From Reticulitermes speratus (Eukaryota; Arthropoda; Insecta; Blattodea; Rhinotermitidae): DNA of 64,000 nucleotides. The notes under the pieces are model-generated. The model searched no databases. It was not told where the DNA came from and saw only the letters and a list, made by a program, of their open reading frames with translations. A program made the position numbers and the translations under genes. Below, piece after piece: positions 58,601-60,069 of the stretch (positions are counted from its first letter, which is position 1; the number at the start of each line of letters is the position of its first letter). Location: NCBI GenBank assembly GCA_021186555.1, contig JAJKFL010000039.1:38709610-38773609 (forward strand), given 5' to 3'.

Positions 58601-58727
58601 CCGCTCTGGATTCGATGGCTTCGTGAAGAAAAACTTCGATGAAATCGATCGCGTGGGTTTCGGAAGTTTTGTCAAAAGGAATGCGCCCCAACTGCTCGCT
58701 CGTAGCTACGATAAGGACAACCACTAA
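9143..58727 (+). CDS. Orcokinin: Orcokinin neuropeptide precursor gene, spliced (isoforms A and B)
   Basis: Gene-level entry. Isoform A joins 9143-9289, 24970-25057, 54465-54585 and 58508-58727 (191 aa). Isoform B joins 9143-9289, 24970-25057 and 47874-49177 (512 aa). Frame is kept at every junction: exon 1 ends in phase 0, exon 2 leaves one base, exon 4 leaves two. Donors are GTGAGT, GTAAGT and GTAACC, and all acceptors are CAG. The product is a secreted prepropeptide that prohormone convertases would cut at basic sites into several short peptides. Isoform A carries [14 protein letters not shown] orcokinins and isoform B carries [12 protein letters not shown] orcokinins. In other insects these two peptide sets are known to come from alternative 3' exons of one gene, with reported roles in ecdysis, clock output and, in a cockroach, vitellogenin expression. 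The identity is certain from the peptides. Untranslated exons and the transcription start are not resolved, and splicing is inferred from consensus sites and frame. Confidence 0.93.
9600..10020 (+). mobile_element. LINE relic (WAGHVARM family), plus strand, intron 1
   Basis: GTCTAAGAGGGAGAAAGTGA, GAAAACTACATAAAGATGAG and AGATGGATGGGACATGCAGC follow the order of the better copy at 46860-47040. A mariner-like end (ATACAGGGTGTT) abuts it at 9602. The 3' UTR trace TTCTTAACTAGCTGAG is at 9970. Confidence 0.65.
10035..11555. repeat. 24-bp minisatellite, about 63 units, intron 1
   Basis: Unit TTGAACATTAGCCTGTGCACTATC with common variants (TGTACACCATAT, GTGCATTATC, GCGGGTGCA). Because 24 is divisible by three, open frames over 330 residues appear on both strands, encoding 8-residue repeats. 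They have no other support as genes. Confidence 0.95.
11667..12050 (+). other. Unassigned 127-codon open frame in intron 1
   Basis: The first third is low-complexity (a CA-rich and ATC-rich stretch coding THTHIHIHI). From residue 39 the frame reads like ordinary protein ([20 protein letters not shown] onward) with even composition. I recognise no family and see no clear acceptor or poly(A) signal. It is probably chance, or an old element fragment. Confidence 0.2.
12113..12312 (-). repeat. 39-bp array formed from a LINE 3' end, 5 units
   Basis: Unit ATTCTGTAGTCTGTCTTACG plus ACAGGTCCGTAGCCTCTTC. The same sequence occurs once at the 3' end of related LINE copies (27760-27800, 60620-60660), so this array is an in-place expansion of that end. 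Confidence 0.85.
12313..12560 (-). mobile_element. LINE 3' fragment, [12 protein letters not shown] family
   Basis: The minus-strand frame reads [17 protein letters not shown], then [17 protein letters not shown], then [12 protein letters not shown] and ends QTTE. This is a basic C-terminal tail after the reverse transcriptase domain of a non-LTR element, present here as a 5'-truncated fragment. The family clade is not certain. Confidence 0.7.
12570..13430. other. Mostly unrecognised intron sequence
   Basis: 12600-12930 is pyrimidine-rich and may be a decayed minus-strand LINE tail (GTACCATGTTATCATGCTAA). 13000-13430 shows nothing I recognise. Confidence 0.35.
13430..13505. mobile_element. 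ACGTTTC-family MITE fragment
   Basis: GAAGATGTAAGGCGTACATT and ATACGGTGTCACATC match the family's outer part. Short and decayed. Confidence 0.4.
13675..13938 (-). mobile_element. SINE family A, minus orientation
   Basis: On the minus strand it begins CCGATCCCAGTGGCCGTGCG, has GTCTAAGGCG (an A box as in tRNA-Leu) and GGTTCGAATCCCACC (B box), and ends TGTCGAGCCATAG. Flanked by a 10-base direct repeat CTTTGATTCA at 13665-13674 and 13939-13948. Confidence 0.9.
14040..14630. other. Short direct duplication, otherwise nothing recognised
   Basis: A block of about 80 bp containing GCAATATTGGGCCGAAAGGA occurs twice (near 14258-14338 and 14345-14428). No gene or known element. Confidence 0.5.
14632..14800 (+). 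mobile_element. Possible tRNA-headed SINE fragment
   Basis: GATAGTGTAGTGGGTACAGT (A-box-like) and CAGGGTTCGGTTCCCAGT (B-box-like) are followed by GGTTTCTGGGGCCAACCAGC, which resembles the body of SINE B. Likely a diverged relative. Confidence 0.45.
14817..15212 (+). mobile_element. SINE family A with one extra internal module
   Basis: A tRNA-like head (CCGATCCCAGTGGCCGTGCG, B box GGTTCGAATCCCACC) is followed by a module of about 140 bp (AGGACGGTAGCATGGAACGT to GACAGGC plus poly(A)), then a second copy of the CCACCAGGGGCATGGATG junction, then the normal body ending GCTGTCGAGCCAT. Confidence 0.88.
15272..15932 (+). repeat. 41-bp minisatellite, about 16 units, intron 1
   Basis: Unit GTAAGTCTCTCAGTTGACAC plus AAACAGTAAGGTCTCCTCTAT. 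Very homogeneous, with rare single-base indels. Each unit contains GTAAGT, a perfect splice donor hexamer. Confidence 0.95.
15971..16260 (-). mobile_element. SINE family D, minus orientation
   Basis: The minus-strand head GGCTTAGGCGGTTAGTCGCC with CTCTCACCGC and the B box GGGTTCGATTTCGGG resembles a tRNA-Glu (CTC). The body runs to GCGGGGCCCTTCACAAAAAA. Flanked by an 11-base duplication CCACCTTTGTG (15960-15970, 16261-16271). Confidence 0.9.
16313..16579 (-). mobile_element. SINE family A, minus orientation
   Basis: Complete family A body and head (GATTCGAACCCGCGATCCCA). Imperfect 14-base target duplication AAATTCGTCTTTAT / AAATTTATCTTTAT (299-312 and 580-593 of this kilobase). Confidence 0.88.
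16696..16988. mobile_element. Pogo/mariner-like MITE with CTCGGCTAACGAA ends
   Basis: The left end CAGTAATACCTCGGCTAACG and right end CGTTAGCCGAGGTATCACTG are inverted and flanked by TA on both sides (16694-16695, 16989-16990). Internal copies of CGGCTAACGAAT repeat the end motif. There is no transposase frame, so it is a 293-bp non-autonomous element. Confidence 0.85.
17000..17740. other. Mostly unrecognised; decayed SINE-like traces
   Basis: 17505-17570 (GGAGAAAAACCTGTCCCAAA) resembles the body of SINE D. 17690-17715 (GGTACCGGGTTCAAATACTG) is B-box-like. Nothing else is recognised. Confidence 0.35.
17745..18430 (-). mobile_element. Non-LTR retrotransposon 3' end with RNase H/zinc-knuckle tail
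   Basis: The minus-strand frame 18212-17949 reads [14 protein letters not shown], then [20 protein letters not shown], and ends at a stop. This is the Cys-Cys-His-Cys tail that follows RNase H in I/jockey/R1-type elements. Further upstream on the minus strand, in broken frames, ADRLAKQAARTE-like sequence (near 18420) marks the end of RNase H. The 3' UTR ends near 17745. Truncated and frameshifted. Confidence 0.78.
18480..19660 (+). mobile_element. LINE relic (WAGHVARM family) with an internal minisatellite
   Basis: YGAETWS-type start (ATATGGAGCTGAAACTTGGT), then GGTGCTTAGGAAGGTATTGG, which in intact copies occurs once. It is expanded here, then resumes with [30 protein letters not shown] sequence (19330-19370) and [11 protein letters not shown] (19420-19460). 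The 3' tail ends in (TTAG)n near 19630-19655. Confidence 0.85.
18545..19275 (+). repeat. 44-bp minisatellite inside the LINE, about 16 units
   Basis: Unit GTGCTTAGGAAGGTATTGGG plus GCCTAAGGGGGACGAGGCAACAGG. It corresponds to the LINE's [15 protein letters not shown] segment. 18640-18850 is ragged with many one-base losses, unlike the rest. Confidence 0.92.
19680..20285. other. No feature recognised
   Basis: Short open frames only. CTCAGTCAGGACAGTCGATG (19760) and ACGATCGAACTCGGAACCCC suggest a much-decayed tRNA-like piece. Confidence 0.35.
20305..20582 (-). mobile_element. SINE family D, minus orientation
   Basis: The full family D body and head are present. A 15-base duplication CCGCCAATGGCCCTT (20290-20304, 20583-20597) flanks it, an unambiguous retroposition footprint. 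Confidence 0.93.
20630..20800 (-). mobile_element. LINE relic (WAGHVARM family), minus strand
   Basis: TTTTAATATTATCCTCTCAT and GTGCTACATGCCCTGAGCTC are the reverse complements of conserved 3' LINE segments. Decayed. Confidence 0.55.
20978..21232 (+). mobile_element. SINE family B, plus orientation
   Basis: Head GATAGCTCAGTCGGTATAGC (A box) and GGGGATCGAATCTCGG (B box), body CCCTGGGGCCCAACCAGCCT to GGTAAAGCGGCCGGGGCGTG, tail GCCTTCATGGCAGG. Confidence 0.9.
21235..21585. other. No feature recognised
   Basis: AT-rich. ACAGACATGTTTCGGCGTCC (21272) resembles, weakly, a motif seen near other hairpin elements. Confidence 0.4.
21588..22012 (+). mobile_element. SINE family B inserted in an ACGTTTC-family MITE
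   Basis: Left MITE half at 21590-21665 (ATCGATGTTTCGAGTGAACA, GCCTCCATCTGCAGGGT) and right end ACGGCGTCACATCC at 21985. Between them lies a SINE B (about 21690-21981) with B box GGGATCGAATCCCGG and tail GGCCTGTTCTAGGGTGAACT. Confidence 0.7.
22015..24445. other. Long intron 1 stretch with little structure
   Basis: Mostly unique AT-rich sequence. 22120-22230 on the minus strand reads [20 protein letters not shown], a protein-like stretch I cannot assign. 23640-23680 has a MITE-like CTGAAGATGGAGGC. A mariner-like end ACAGGGTGGCCAAAAAGTCT occurs at 23797 without a visible partner. Confidence 0.4.
24451..24782. mobile_element. Foldback/hairpin element with 122-bp arms
   Basis: Arms 24451-24572 and 24661-24782 are inverted copies with only two mismatches that I can see, separated by 88 bp. 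The arms contain GAGTGCCGAAATACGTATAG. There is no coding capacity. It ends about 190 bp before the exon 2 acceptor. Confidence 0.92.
24970..25057 (+). CDS. Orcokinin: Orcokinin exon 2: acidic spacer (shared by A and B)
   Basis: A pyrimidine-rich acceptor ending TTTCAG (to 24969) is followed by 88 coding bases and a perfect GTAAGT donor at 25058. It encodes [15 protein letters not shown], then an acidic stretch (TADEDNV) and ARPLDSI, and leaves one G that both downstream acceptors complete to a Gly codon. This is a typical acidic propeptide spacer. The PLDSI end joined to Gly-Gly in either isoform creates an LDSIGG motif that matches the core of the orcokinin B peptides, so a short orcokinin-B-like peptide may straddle the splice junction. 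Exon 2 lies 15.7 kb from exon 1. Confidence 0.88.
25290..25831 (-). mobile_element. SINE family A with two extra internal modules
   Basis: The minus-strand head (GGTTCGAATCCCACCGG near 25755) is followed by two successive copies of the CGGTAG...GTAAAGTGACAT...poly(A) module (25500-25610 and 25615-25745), each with a CCACCGGGGGCATGG junction, then the ordinary body to GCTGTCGAGCCAT at 25325. Confidence 0.88.
26033..26321 (-). mobile_element. SINE family D, minus orientation
   Basis: Family D body and head. A 9-base duplication TCTCGTAAC flanks it (26024-26032, 26322-26330). Confidence 0.9.
26335..27080. other. No feature recognised
   Basis: GATCCCGAAACGTTGGTCAT (26978) resembles the conserved core of other dispersed elements. 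The rest is unassigned. Confidence 0.35.
27085..27527. repeat. 30-bp minisatellite, about 15 units, intron 2
   Basis: Unit ATGATATGCAGTATACACAA plus ACGCCATTTT. The multiple-of-three period makes decapeptide open frames ([10 protein letters not shown]) on the minus strand, which are shadows. Confidence 0.94.
27755..28025 (-). mobile_element. LINE 3' fragment, [12 protein letters not shown] family
   Basis: The minus-strand frame 27974-27774 reads [17 protein letters not shown], then [17 protein letters not shown], then [13 protein letters not shown]. It carries a single copy of the 39-bp end that is amplified at 12113-12312. Confidence 0.72.
28446..28849 (-). mobile_element. SINE family E, minus orientation, 404 bp
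   Basis: Minus-strand head GCCTCGGTGGACTAGTGGTT (A box) and GCGGGTTCGATCCCGACC (B box). The body ends with GGGCTGTTGAGCCATGG, which resembles the SINE A end. A 13-base duplication TGTTATTTTATTA (28433-28445, 28850-28862) flanks it. Confidence 0.9.
28911..29209 (-). mobile_element. SINE family B, minus orientation
   Basis: Minus-strand head TAGCTCAGTCGGTATAGCGA and GGGGTTCGAAACCC, body to GGTTACAGAAAGAGTAGAGC, tail with GGTAAAGGTACAG. Confidence 0.85.
29215..30595. other. AT-rich intron 2 stretch with a lone mariner-like end
   Basis: ACAGGGTGTTCCGTAATAGC at 29441 is a mariner-type terminal sequence after TA. No inverted partner was found. No gene, no tandem repeat. Confidence 0.4.
30597..31100 (+). 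repeat. 65-bp minisatellite, about 7.7 units
   Basis: Unit GATCAAAACATGCAGAACAC plus GCTGTATATATTCTGCATATTTAAATACATTACAGATAAAGCAAA in pieces. Homogeneous in the middle, decayed in the last unit. Confidence 0.94.
31195..31268. mobile_element. Perfect palindrome, 36-bp arms (copy 1 of 3)
   Basis: The left arm begins GGGCATACACAAAAGAATGG and ends TTTAATAGTG. A two-base AA loop separates it from an exactly inverted right arm. The right outer flank continues TGTATA, while the left outer flank has diverged. Confidence 0.95.
31275..32330. other. No feature recognised
   Basis: AT-rich intron sequence with short open frames only. A minus-strand frame at 32287-32069 (72 codons) is unassigned. Confidence 0.4.
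32333..32835 (-). mobile_element. LINE relic (WAGHVARM family), minus strand
   Basis: GCAAATTCGTTACCGTGTTC, CACTGGTCCCTATGGCGAAC and CTGGACGCATTTTTCTCATC follow the reverse order of the 3' LINE region seen in cleaner form at 34715-35080. Continues to about 32830 in decayed form. Confidence 0.5.
32883..33090 (-). mobile_element. SINE family C fragment, minus orientation
   Basis: GGCCGCACTTTACCCCCAAG, ACTCATTTCTGTTAGAGGCT and GTGCAGTGCCTCAACC are in family C order. Diverged. Confidence 0.65.
33195..33378. mobile_element. Hairpin element with 81-bp arms
   Basis: Arms 33195-33275 and 33298-33378 are inverted with four mismatches, all C/T or A/G differences, around a 22-bp loop. Pairing may extend weakly about 15 bp further out. 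Confidence 0.92.
33390..33437 (+). repeat. (TA)n microsatellite with ACA interruptions
   Basis: About 45 bases of alternating TA. Confidence 0.93.
33440..34285. other. No feature recognised
   Basis: Short open frames only. Purine-rich stretch at 33825-33975. Confidence 0.4.
34288..34487 (-). mobile_element. SINE family C, minus orientation, truncated
   Basis: GGTAAAGGCAAAGCAATTGC to ACTCATTTCTGTTAGA. Lacks the tRNA-like head. A run of about 16 C sits in the ACCCCCCAGG part of the body. Confidence 0.75.
34710..35085 (-). mobile_element. LINE 3' end (WAGHVARM family), minus strand
   Basis: An (AACT)n tail at 34711-34737, then CACAGTCCTTCTTGAGAAGC, CCGAAGGTTCATTACCGCAT, CATTTTAATATTATCCTCCC and CGTGCTACATGCCCCGCCCA. 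This is the exact reverse order of the plus-strand copy at 46980-47345. Confidence 0.85.
35085..35825. other. No feature recognised
   Basis: AT-rich intron 2 sequence without repeats or convincing open frames. Confidence 0.4.
35829..35880 (+). repeat. (TTA)n microsatellite
   Basis: About 16 repeats of ATT. Confidence 0.95.
36279..36364. mobile_element. Perfect palindrome, 42-bp arms (copy 2 of 3)
   Basis: Both arms are exact inverted copies (TATACAGGGCATACACAAAA outward end), with an AA loop at 36321-36322. CAGGG...CCCTG ends flanked by TA fit a Tc1/mariner-type target site. Confidence 0.96.
36545..36680. mobile_element. ACGTTTC-family MITE
   Basis: CTACGTTTCGGACGAATTTG and CCTGAAGATGGAGGTAGTAT are inverted halves. 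The outer end CGGAGTACACGATGTTAC is decayed. Confidence 0.6.
36703..36977 (-). mobile_element. SINE family C, minus orientation
   Basis: Body GCAATCCCTGGACAGGCCCT to CAACCAACTGCGCCACCGCG (A box on the minus strand: GTGGCGCAGTTGG). A 10-base duplication TCTTCACGGT flanks it (36693-36702, 36978-36987). Confidence 0.9.
36988..37600. other. Mostly unrecognised; tRNA-like trace
   Basis: GTCCGAGATTCGATCCCGGA (37069) is a B-box-like remnant. The rest is unassigned. Confidence 0.35.
37603..38163 (+). repeat. 44-bp minisatellite, about 13 units
   Basis: Unit CCTACTAACTTATTTAGACT plus ACATTCAATCATTCAATCATTATT. Variants alternate (CTAATAACTTA versus CTAACCTACTTA), hinting at a two-unit higher-order pattern. 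Confidence 0.93.
38238..38278 (+). repeat. (TTCT)n microsatellite
   Basis: About six TTCT units followed by TTCC variants. Confidence 0.85.
38341..38527 (-). mobile_element. SINE family A fragment, minus orientation
   Basis: GACTCCTCTGGAAGAGGGAT to GATTCGAACCCGCAATCCCA. Truncated at the distal end. Confidence 0.8.
38814..39122 (+). mobile_element. SINE family C, plus orientation, full length
   Basis: Head GGTGGCGCAGTTGGTTGAGG (A box) and CACGGGTTCAATTCCCGATG (B box). Body CCCTGGGGTCGACTCAGCCT, tail CCTGTCCAGGCCTGTAATGG. An 11-base duplication GGTGAATGAGG flanks it (38803-38813, 39123-39133). Confidence 0.93.
39524..39830 (-). mobile_element. SINE family C, minus orientation
   Basis: GCAATTCCATTACAGCCTGG to CCTCAACCAACTGCGCCACC. 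Near full length. Flanking duplication not clear. Confidence 0.88.
39890..41165 (+). repeat. Composite minisatellite with 50-bp and 47-bp phases
   Basis: 39890-40185 is a 50-bp repeat (GCATGGCTGTATTAATGGTG plus TATGGTGTACTGTGTATACAATAGTTAACT in pieces), about 6 units. 40185-40580 is a degenerate middle with the same grammar (GTGTGCTGTGTTGATATCAG). 40580-41040 is a homogeneous 47-bp repeat (GTTGACAGCAGTTTGAGAGA), about 10 units, followed by a decayed end. Confidence 0.92.
41170..42890. other. Largely unrecognised intron 2 sequence
   Basis: Poly(G) near 42300-42312. An ACGTTTC-family relic at 42440-42600 (CCCTCCGAAACGTCGTATAT). 41810-42075 has open frames on both strands but nothing recognisable. 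Confidence 0.4.
42899..43045 (+). mobile_element. LINE 3' UTR fragment (WAGHVARM family)
   Basis: GGCTCTTGTGAGTGCGGTAA, AACCTTCGGGTTCCACAAAA and CTTCTCAAGAAGGACTGTGC, ending in TTAG-type repeats. Same tail as 47200-47345. Confidence 0.82.
43160..43460 (+). mobile_element. SINE family B relative, plus orientation
   Basis: CGTTCCGGGACTCCAGTCCC (decayed B box), CTGGGGCCCACACAGTCTCC and CGAGGTTAAGAATGAATGGA, tail GCCTTCATGGCG. A diverged subfamily. Confidence 0.75.
43465..43985. other. Possible decayed SINE; otherwise nothing seen
   Basis: GAGCGACTAGCAACGCTGTG with GAGGTCCCAGACTCAGATTG (43811-43860) has a loosely tRNA-like arrangement. Weak. Confidence 0.3.
43990..45800 (+). repeat. 36-bp minisatellite, about 50 units, intron 2
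   Basis: Unit CAGTCACACTCTCACAACAC plus TATAAGTGCATTACAC. Variants (ACACTC, TATACC, ATAGCAG, CAGCAC) recur in blocks, so higher-order duplications occurred. 45285-45430 is ragged with one-base insertions. It ends about 2.1 kb before exon 3. Confidence 0.96.
45932..46180 (+). mobile_element. SINE family B, 5'-truncated, plus orientation
   Basis: It starts within the head at GGGGATCGAATCCCGGTGGG. Body CCCTGGGGCCCACCCAGTCT, tail GGCCTTCATGGCCTGTTCTA. Confidence 0.88.
46625..47345 (+). mobile_element. LINE 3' part with reverse transcriptase C-terminal region
   Basis: Best copy of its family. [18 protein letters not shown] leads into [18 protein letters not shown], then [40 protein letters not shown] and [12 protein letters not shown]. 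This order is typical of the C-terminal region after the RT domain in non-LTR elements. Frame breaks occur near 46700 and 47115. The 3' UTR ends in (TTAG)n at 47310-47345. 5'-truncated and inactive. Confidence 0.88.
47350..47872. other. Sequence upstream of the orcokinin B acceptor
   Basis: No repeat except a weak SINE-D-like trace at 47475-47525 (ACCTCCTCCAGTGCCATTTC). It would hold the branch point and any splicing signals for exon 3, but none is identifiable by eye. Confidence 0.4.
47874..49177 (+). CDS. Orcokinin: Orcokinin exon 3: orcokinin B terminal exon, 30 tandem peptide units
   Basis: The acceptor TGTGTGCAG ends at 47873. Reading continues from exon 2 through [11 protein letters not shown], a charged spacer, a divergent unit [13 protein letters not shown] and the spacer [10 protein letters not shown]. 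Then come exactly 30 units of 12 residues (48086-49165), xLDSIGGGN(L/V)VR, and a stub NLD before the TGA at 49175-49177. The first residue is Gly in 23 units, Asp in 3, Asn in 3 and Glu in 1. The LV and VV forms each occur 15 times. Each unit is bounded by a single Arg, so processing would be monobasic. The array keeps frame throughout and has no internal stop, which shows coding constraint despite its minisatellite structure. The exon ends in its own stop with an AATAAA 244 bases later, as expected for an alternative terminal exon. The long open frame on the opposite strand is a mirror of the repeat. Confidence 0.93.
48086..49165 (+). repeat. 36-bp coding tandem array (30 units) inside exon 3
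   Basis: Unit GGTCTTGATTCAATTGGAGG plus TGGAAATCTTGTAAGA. No unit breaks frame. Synonymous variants (GAC TCA ATC; GGG GGA AAT) recur every three to four units in the first half, showing block duplication. Confidence 0.96.
49421..49426 (+). terminator. Poly(A) signal for orcokinin B mRNA
   Basis: AATAAA lies 244 bases after the orcokinin B stop codon. It is the first canonical hexamer in this 3' region and precedes LINE relic sequence starting near 49455. This supports exon 3 as a 3' terminal exon. The exact cleavage site cannot be read from sequence. Confidence 0.6.
49455..49775 (-). mobile_element. LINE relic (WAGHVARM family), minus strand, with (TA)n insert
   Basis: ATTCCCCACTTTTTACAGAA, CCATATATATCCAGTCCACA and GCGTGCTACATGTCCCGTCC in family order. 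A TA microsatellite occupies 49608-49645. Confidence 0.7.
49837..50105 (-). mobile_element. SINE family A, minus orientation
   Basis: Complete body and head (GATTCGAACCCACGATCCCA). An 8-base duplication TGACTGTA flanks it (49829-49836, 50106-50113). Confidence 0.92.
50172..50289. mobile_element. Hairpin element with 44-bp arms
   Basis: Arms 50172-50215 and 50246-50289 are inverted with two mismatches. The 30-bp loop is AT-rich. It is followed by GATGATGACAGAGTTACGGC and CCGAAACATATGTAGG, similar in layout to the arms of the 24451 element. Confidence 0.88.
50355..51126 (+). repeat. 35-bp minisatellite, about 21 units
   Basis: Unit AGATGCACGGTGAACACAAC plus GTGAAATTAATGTCA. The leader AAGTGCATTCGTTGGTTAAA and one unit match, inverted, single-copy sequence at 985-1040, so the array grew from a dispersed element. 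Confidence 0.95.
51127..51685. other. Unassigned sequence with ordinary-looking open frames
   Basis: 51245-51454 (plus, [20 protein letters not shown] onward) and 51464-51667 are short open frames of balanced composition. I do not recognise them, and neither has splice sites I would trust. Confidence 0.25.
51690..52135 (+). repeat. 40-bp minisatellite, about 11 units
   Basis: Unit GTTGCTGACAATCTGTCAAC plus GTGAAAGACAATTACTGACA. Contains the inverted pair TTGCTGACA/TGTCAAC. Several units lack one to four bases. Confidence 0.93.
52140..52490. other. No feature recognised
   Basis: AT-rich, no repeat. Confidence 0.4.
52600..53000 (-). mobile_element. LINE 3' relic, DRREWR family, minus strand
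   Basis: The minus strand reads [13 protein letters not shown] (52770-52810), then [20 protein letters not shown] (52660-52735). Polybasic RWRD and DRREWR segments near the C terminus are usual in RTE/CR1-like polyproteins. A separate family from the other LINEs here, truncated and decayed. Confidence 0.62.
53275..53526 (+). mobile_element. SINE family A, plus orientation
   Basis: Head CCGATCCCAGTGGCCGAGCG with A box GGTCTAAGGCG and B box GGTTCGAATCCCACC, body to GGGGCTGTCAACCATAG. Confidence 0.92.
53698..53931 (+). mobile_element. SINE family A, plus orientation, many single-base losses
   Basis: Aligns end to end with the copy 400 bp upstream but is missing about 15-20 single bases (for example GCGTGGTCTGCGCCGCTCGC), with few substitutions. 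The pattern looks like uncorrected read error as much as decay. Confidence 0.85.
53935..54464. other. Intron sequence before the isoform A acceptor
   Basis: No repeat or gene recognised. Confidence 0.4.
54465..54585 (+). CDS. Orcokinin: Orcokinin exon 4 (isoform A-specific)
   Basis: The acceptor GTGTCTGCAG ends at 54464 and the donor GTAACC begins at 54586. The first two bases complete the Gly codon left open by exon 2, giving [17 protein letters not shown] and then [16 protein letters not shown]. The exon ends inside a second copy, RLDSLS, which continues as GITFGNQKR in exon 5. LDSLSG(V/I)TFG peptides are a regular companion of orcokinin A in insect precursors. Dibasic RR and KR cleavage sites frame the peptides. 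The exon begins with the same hexamer, GTGGGC, as exon 3, so the two alternative exons use near-identical acceptor boundaries. Confidence 0.9.
54880..55060. mobile_element. ACGTTTC-family palindromic MITE
   Basis: TATCGACGTTTCGAAAGATC with ACCTTCATCTTCG, and inverted CGAAGATGAAAGCACCACGA with CCTTCGAAACG. Ends at ACATCCCAGAAGACTTGAAT. Confidence 0.7.
55290..56535 (+). repeat. 52-bp minisatellite, about 24 units, in the exon 4-5 intron
   Basis: Unit CCTCCGCTGTACGTGTCAGG plus CCCATTCTGGTCGCCATAAGGTGGTGTAAGCC in pieces. Nearly identical units. The variants GTTTCAGG and GTGTCAGACC alternate in the last third, indicating two-unit duplication blocks. Confidence 0.96.
56640..57165 (+). mobile_element. 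LINE relic (WAGHVARM family), plus strand
   Basis: GGGAGTGAAACCTGGTCTCT (CETWS), GATATTTGGGGCTAAGAGGA, TCACCAAATATTATTAGAAA and GGCTGGGCATGTGGCACGTA, 3' tail TTTCTTGACTAGCTGAGGCA. Frameshifted. Confidence 0.78.
57170..57688. other. No feature recognised
   Basis: Short open frames only. Confidence 0.4.
57701..57992 (-). mobile_element. SINE family B, minus orientation, nested in older SINE B
   Basis: Full-length copy: minus-strand A box GATAGCTCAGTCGGTATAGT and B box CGGGGATCGAATCCCGGTGG. The 12-base duplication AGTCAGTATGGG (57689-57700, 57993-58004) flanks it. The sequence immediately right (58004-58110, ATTTTCTACAAAACGTCCAG) is a piece of an older plus-strand SINE B. Confidence 0.94.
58258..58485 (+). 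repeat. 57-bp minisatellite, 4 units, abutting the exon 5 acceptor
   Basis: Unit ATGAACGGCTCAGCTCCAGT plus CGAAACACGTTATAACGTAA plus ATATCTCATCCGTTCTC. Contains the palindrome ACGTTATAACGT. The last unit ends about 20 bases before the acceptor AG at 58506-58507. Confidence 0.93.
58508..58727 (+). CDS. Orcokinin: Orcokinin exon 5: orcokinin A peptides and stop
   Basis: The acceptor TTTTATGTTCAG ends at 58507, and one base completes the Ser codon left by exon 4. The exon encodes GITFGNQKR followed by three orcokinins with dibasic cleavage sites: [32 protein letters not shown] and [16 protein letters not shown]. It ends with [15 protein letters not shown] and the TAA at 58725-58727. The NFDEIDR core is diagnostic of the orcokinin family. 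None of the peptides ends in Gly before the cleavage site, so C-terminal amidation is not expected. A 57-bp tandem repeat ends about 20 bases before this acceptor. Confidence 0.95.
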
Positions 58728-59400
58728 GGACAAAGAAACGCACCCAGAGACTTCCGTTGCACGAAGTTCATTAGGTATCCACCTGGGGGCAGGTCGTTTA
58801 ATTGAAAATACTTTTTATTTGGGAAAAAATTTGAAGCTTATACTTTAAATTCTGGATTCTATTACGAAAAGTAACAAATCATATAATTTACGGCCATGTG
58901 TAAGATAAAGTAGTTAACAAACGCGTAATTACTCTCAAACTTCAAATGCTAGGCAATGCACGAATTAAACGTGTGAGAGAAGTACATGTTACTCTAAAAA
59001 ATGTCTCGTTTAATAAACTTGTTGATTGTGAAATTTTGACAATAACAAACAATTCTCACACGAAACGTCGCCTCGCCTAAATCCCGCAACAAAACGGACA
59101 TAAGGCAACTAGCTCAAACGTCACCAGAACAAAACCGCTTATTTGGCCACCACTATCTCCGGACTTCAAACACTACGTAAATATTACGTAATATATTTAT
59201 CTTGGGGTTTTCATGTTTTAAACTTTTCTTCTTCTTTTGAGTGATTTGTTGTGCCAACCGCTTTAATTACAGTCACATAAATAATGCTGTGCAACTCTCT
59301 CTGGCCTACATATTATTTAATTCTCTTAAAATAAAGATGTTTTGAATAAGTGAAACTTTTGGCTGCACAATGCAAATTACTTGCACAAATATGACACATT
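58728..59400 (+). other. Orcokinin A 3' untranslated region and flank
   Basis: AT-rich sequence after the stop. Candidate AATAAA signals at 59012 and 59330. No repeats recognised until 59420. Confidence 0.5.
59012..59017 (+). terminator. Candidate poly(A) signal for orcokinin A mRNA
   Basis: The first AATAAA after the isoform A stop lies 285 bases downstream. A second AATAAA at 59330-59335 is equally plausible. The choice cannot be made without transcript ends. Confidence 0.45.
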
Positions 59401-59424
59401 TCGTAAAATATTTAGGTATTGTGG

Positions 59425-59585
59425 AACGTGATGCCGCGTTATCAAGTACATACATACAACAACATATGGGAGATATCTGTTGCCTCCATTTACAGGGAAT
59501 AATACTTCCTCTACCTTAAAGAAGGAGGCAGCAGCTTCCTTCGAAAAATTCGATCCTATCTACCGATTATAAGTCACATTACAGG
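59425..59585. mobile_element. ACGTTTC-family MITE relic
   Basis: GGAACGTGATGCCGCGTTAT at the left and GGAGGCAGCAGCTTCCTTCG at the right. The core motif is decayed. Confidence 0.5.
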
Positions 59586-59595
59586 AAACAAGTTA

Positions 59596-60064
59596 CAGTG
59601 GAACCTCGAACTTCGAACACGATCCGTTCCAGAAGACTGTTCGACTTTCGAGTTAAATTTCCCCATAAGAAATAATGTAAATTGAATGAATCCGTTCCAG
59701 ACCCCCAAAATTTACCCAATATAAAACATTTTAAGTGCCCATTTCAAAAGATCATAATGATAAAACAAGTATATTTAATTTCAATAATTGAAAATTTTTA
59801 TTTATAATAGTACATACATAAAAATATTGTATAATAATCAATCAATAATAATAGTAGGAGGGATATTACTGTTCACTGGAAGGTGAATTACCCTTCTTTC
59901 ATCTGGACCAAGCAGAGAGAGAAGGCGACCACGTGACAACCACGTGATTCGTTGTTCGACTTTCGAGTTTTTGTTCGAGTTTCAAAACCGGATTTTCCTC
60001 GAATTTTTTGTTCGAGTTTCAAGTTGTTCGAACATCAAACCGTTCGAAGTTCGAGGGTCCACTG
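59596..60064. mobile_element. Pogo/mariner-like MITE with CCTCGAACTTCGAAC ends, 469 bp
   Basis: Left CAGTGGAACCTCGAACTTCG and right CGAAGTTCGAGGGTCCACTG are inverted, with TA on both sides (59594-59595, 60065-60066). Subterminal GTTCGACTTTCGAGTT motifs are present at both ends. No transposase. Confidence 0.88.
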
Positions 60065-60069
60065 TACTT

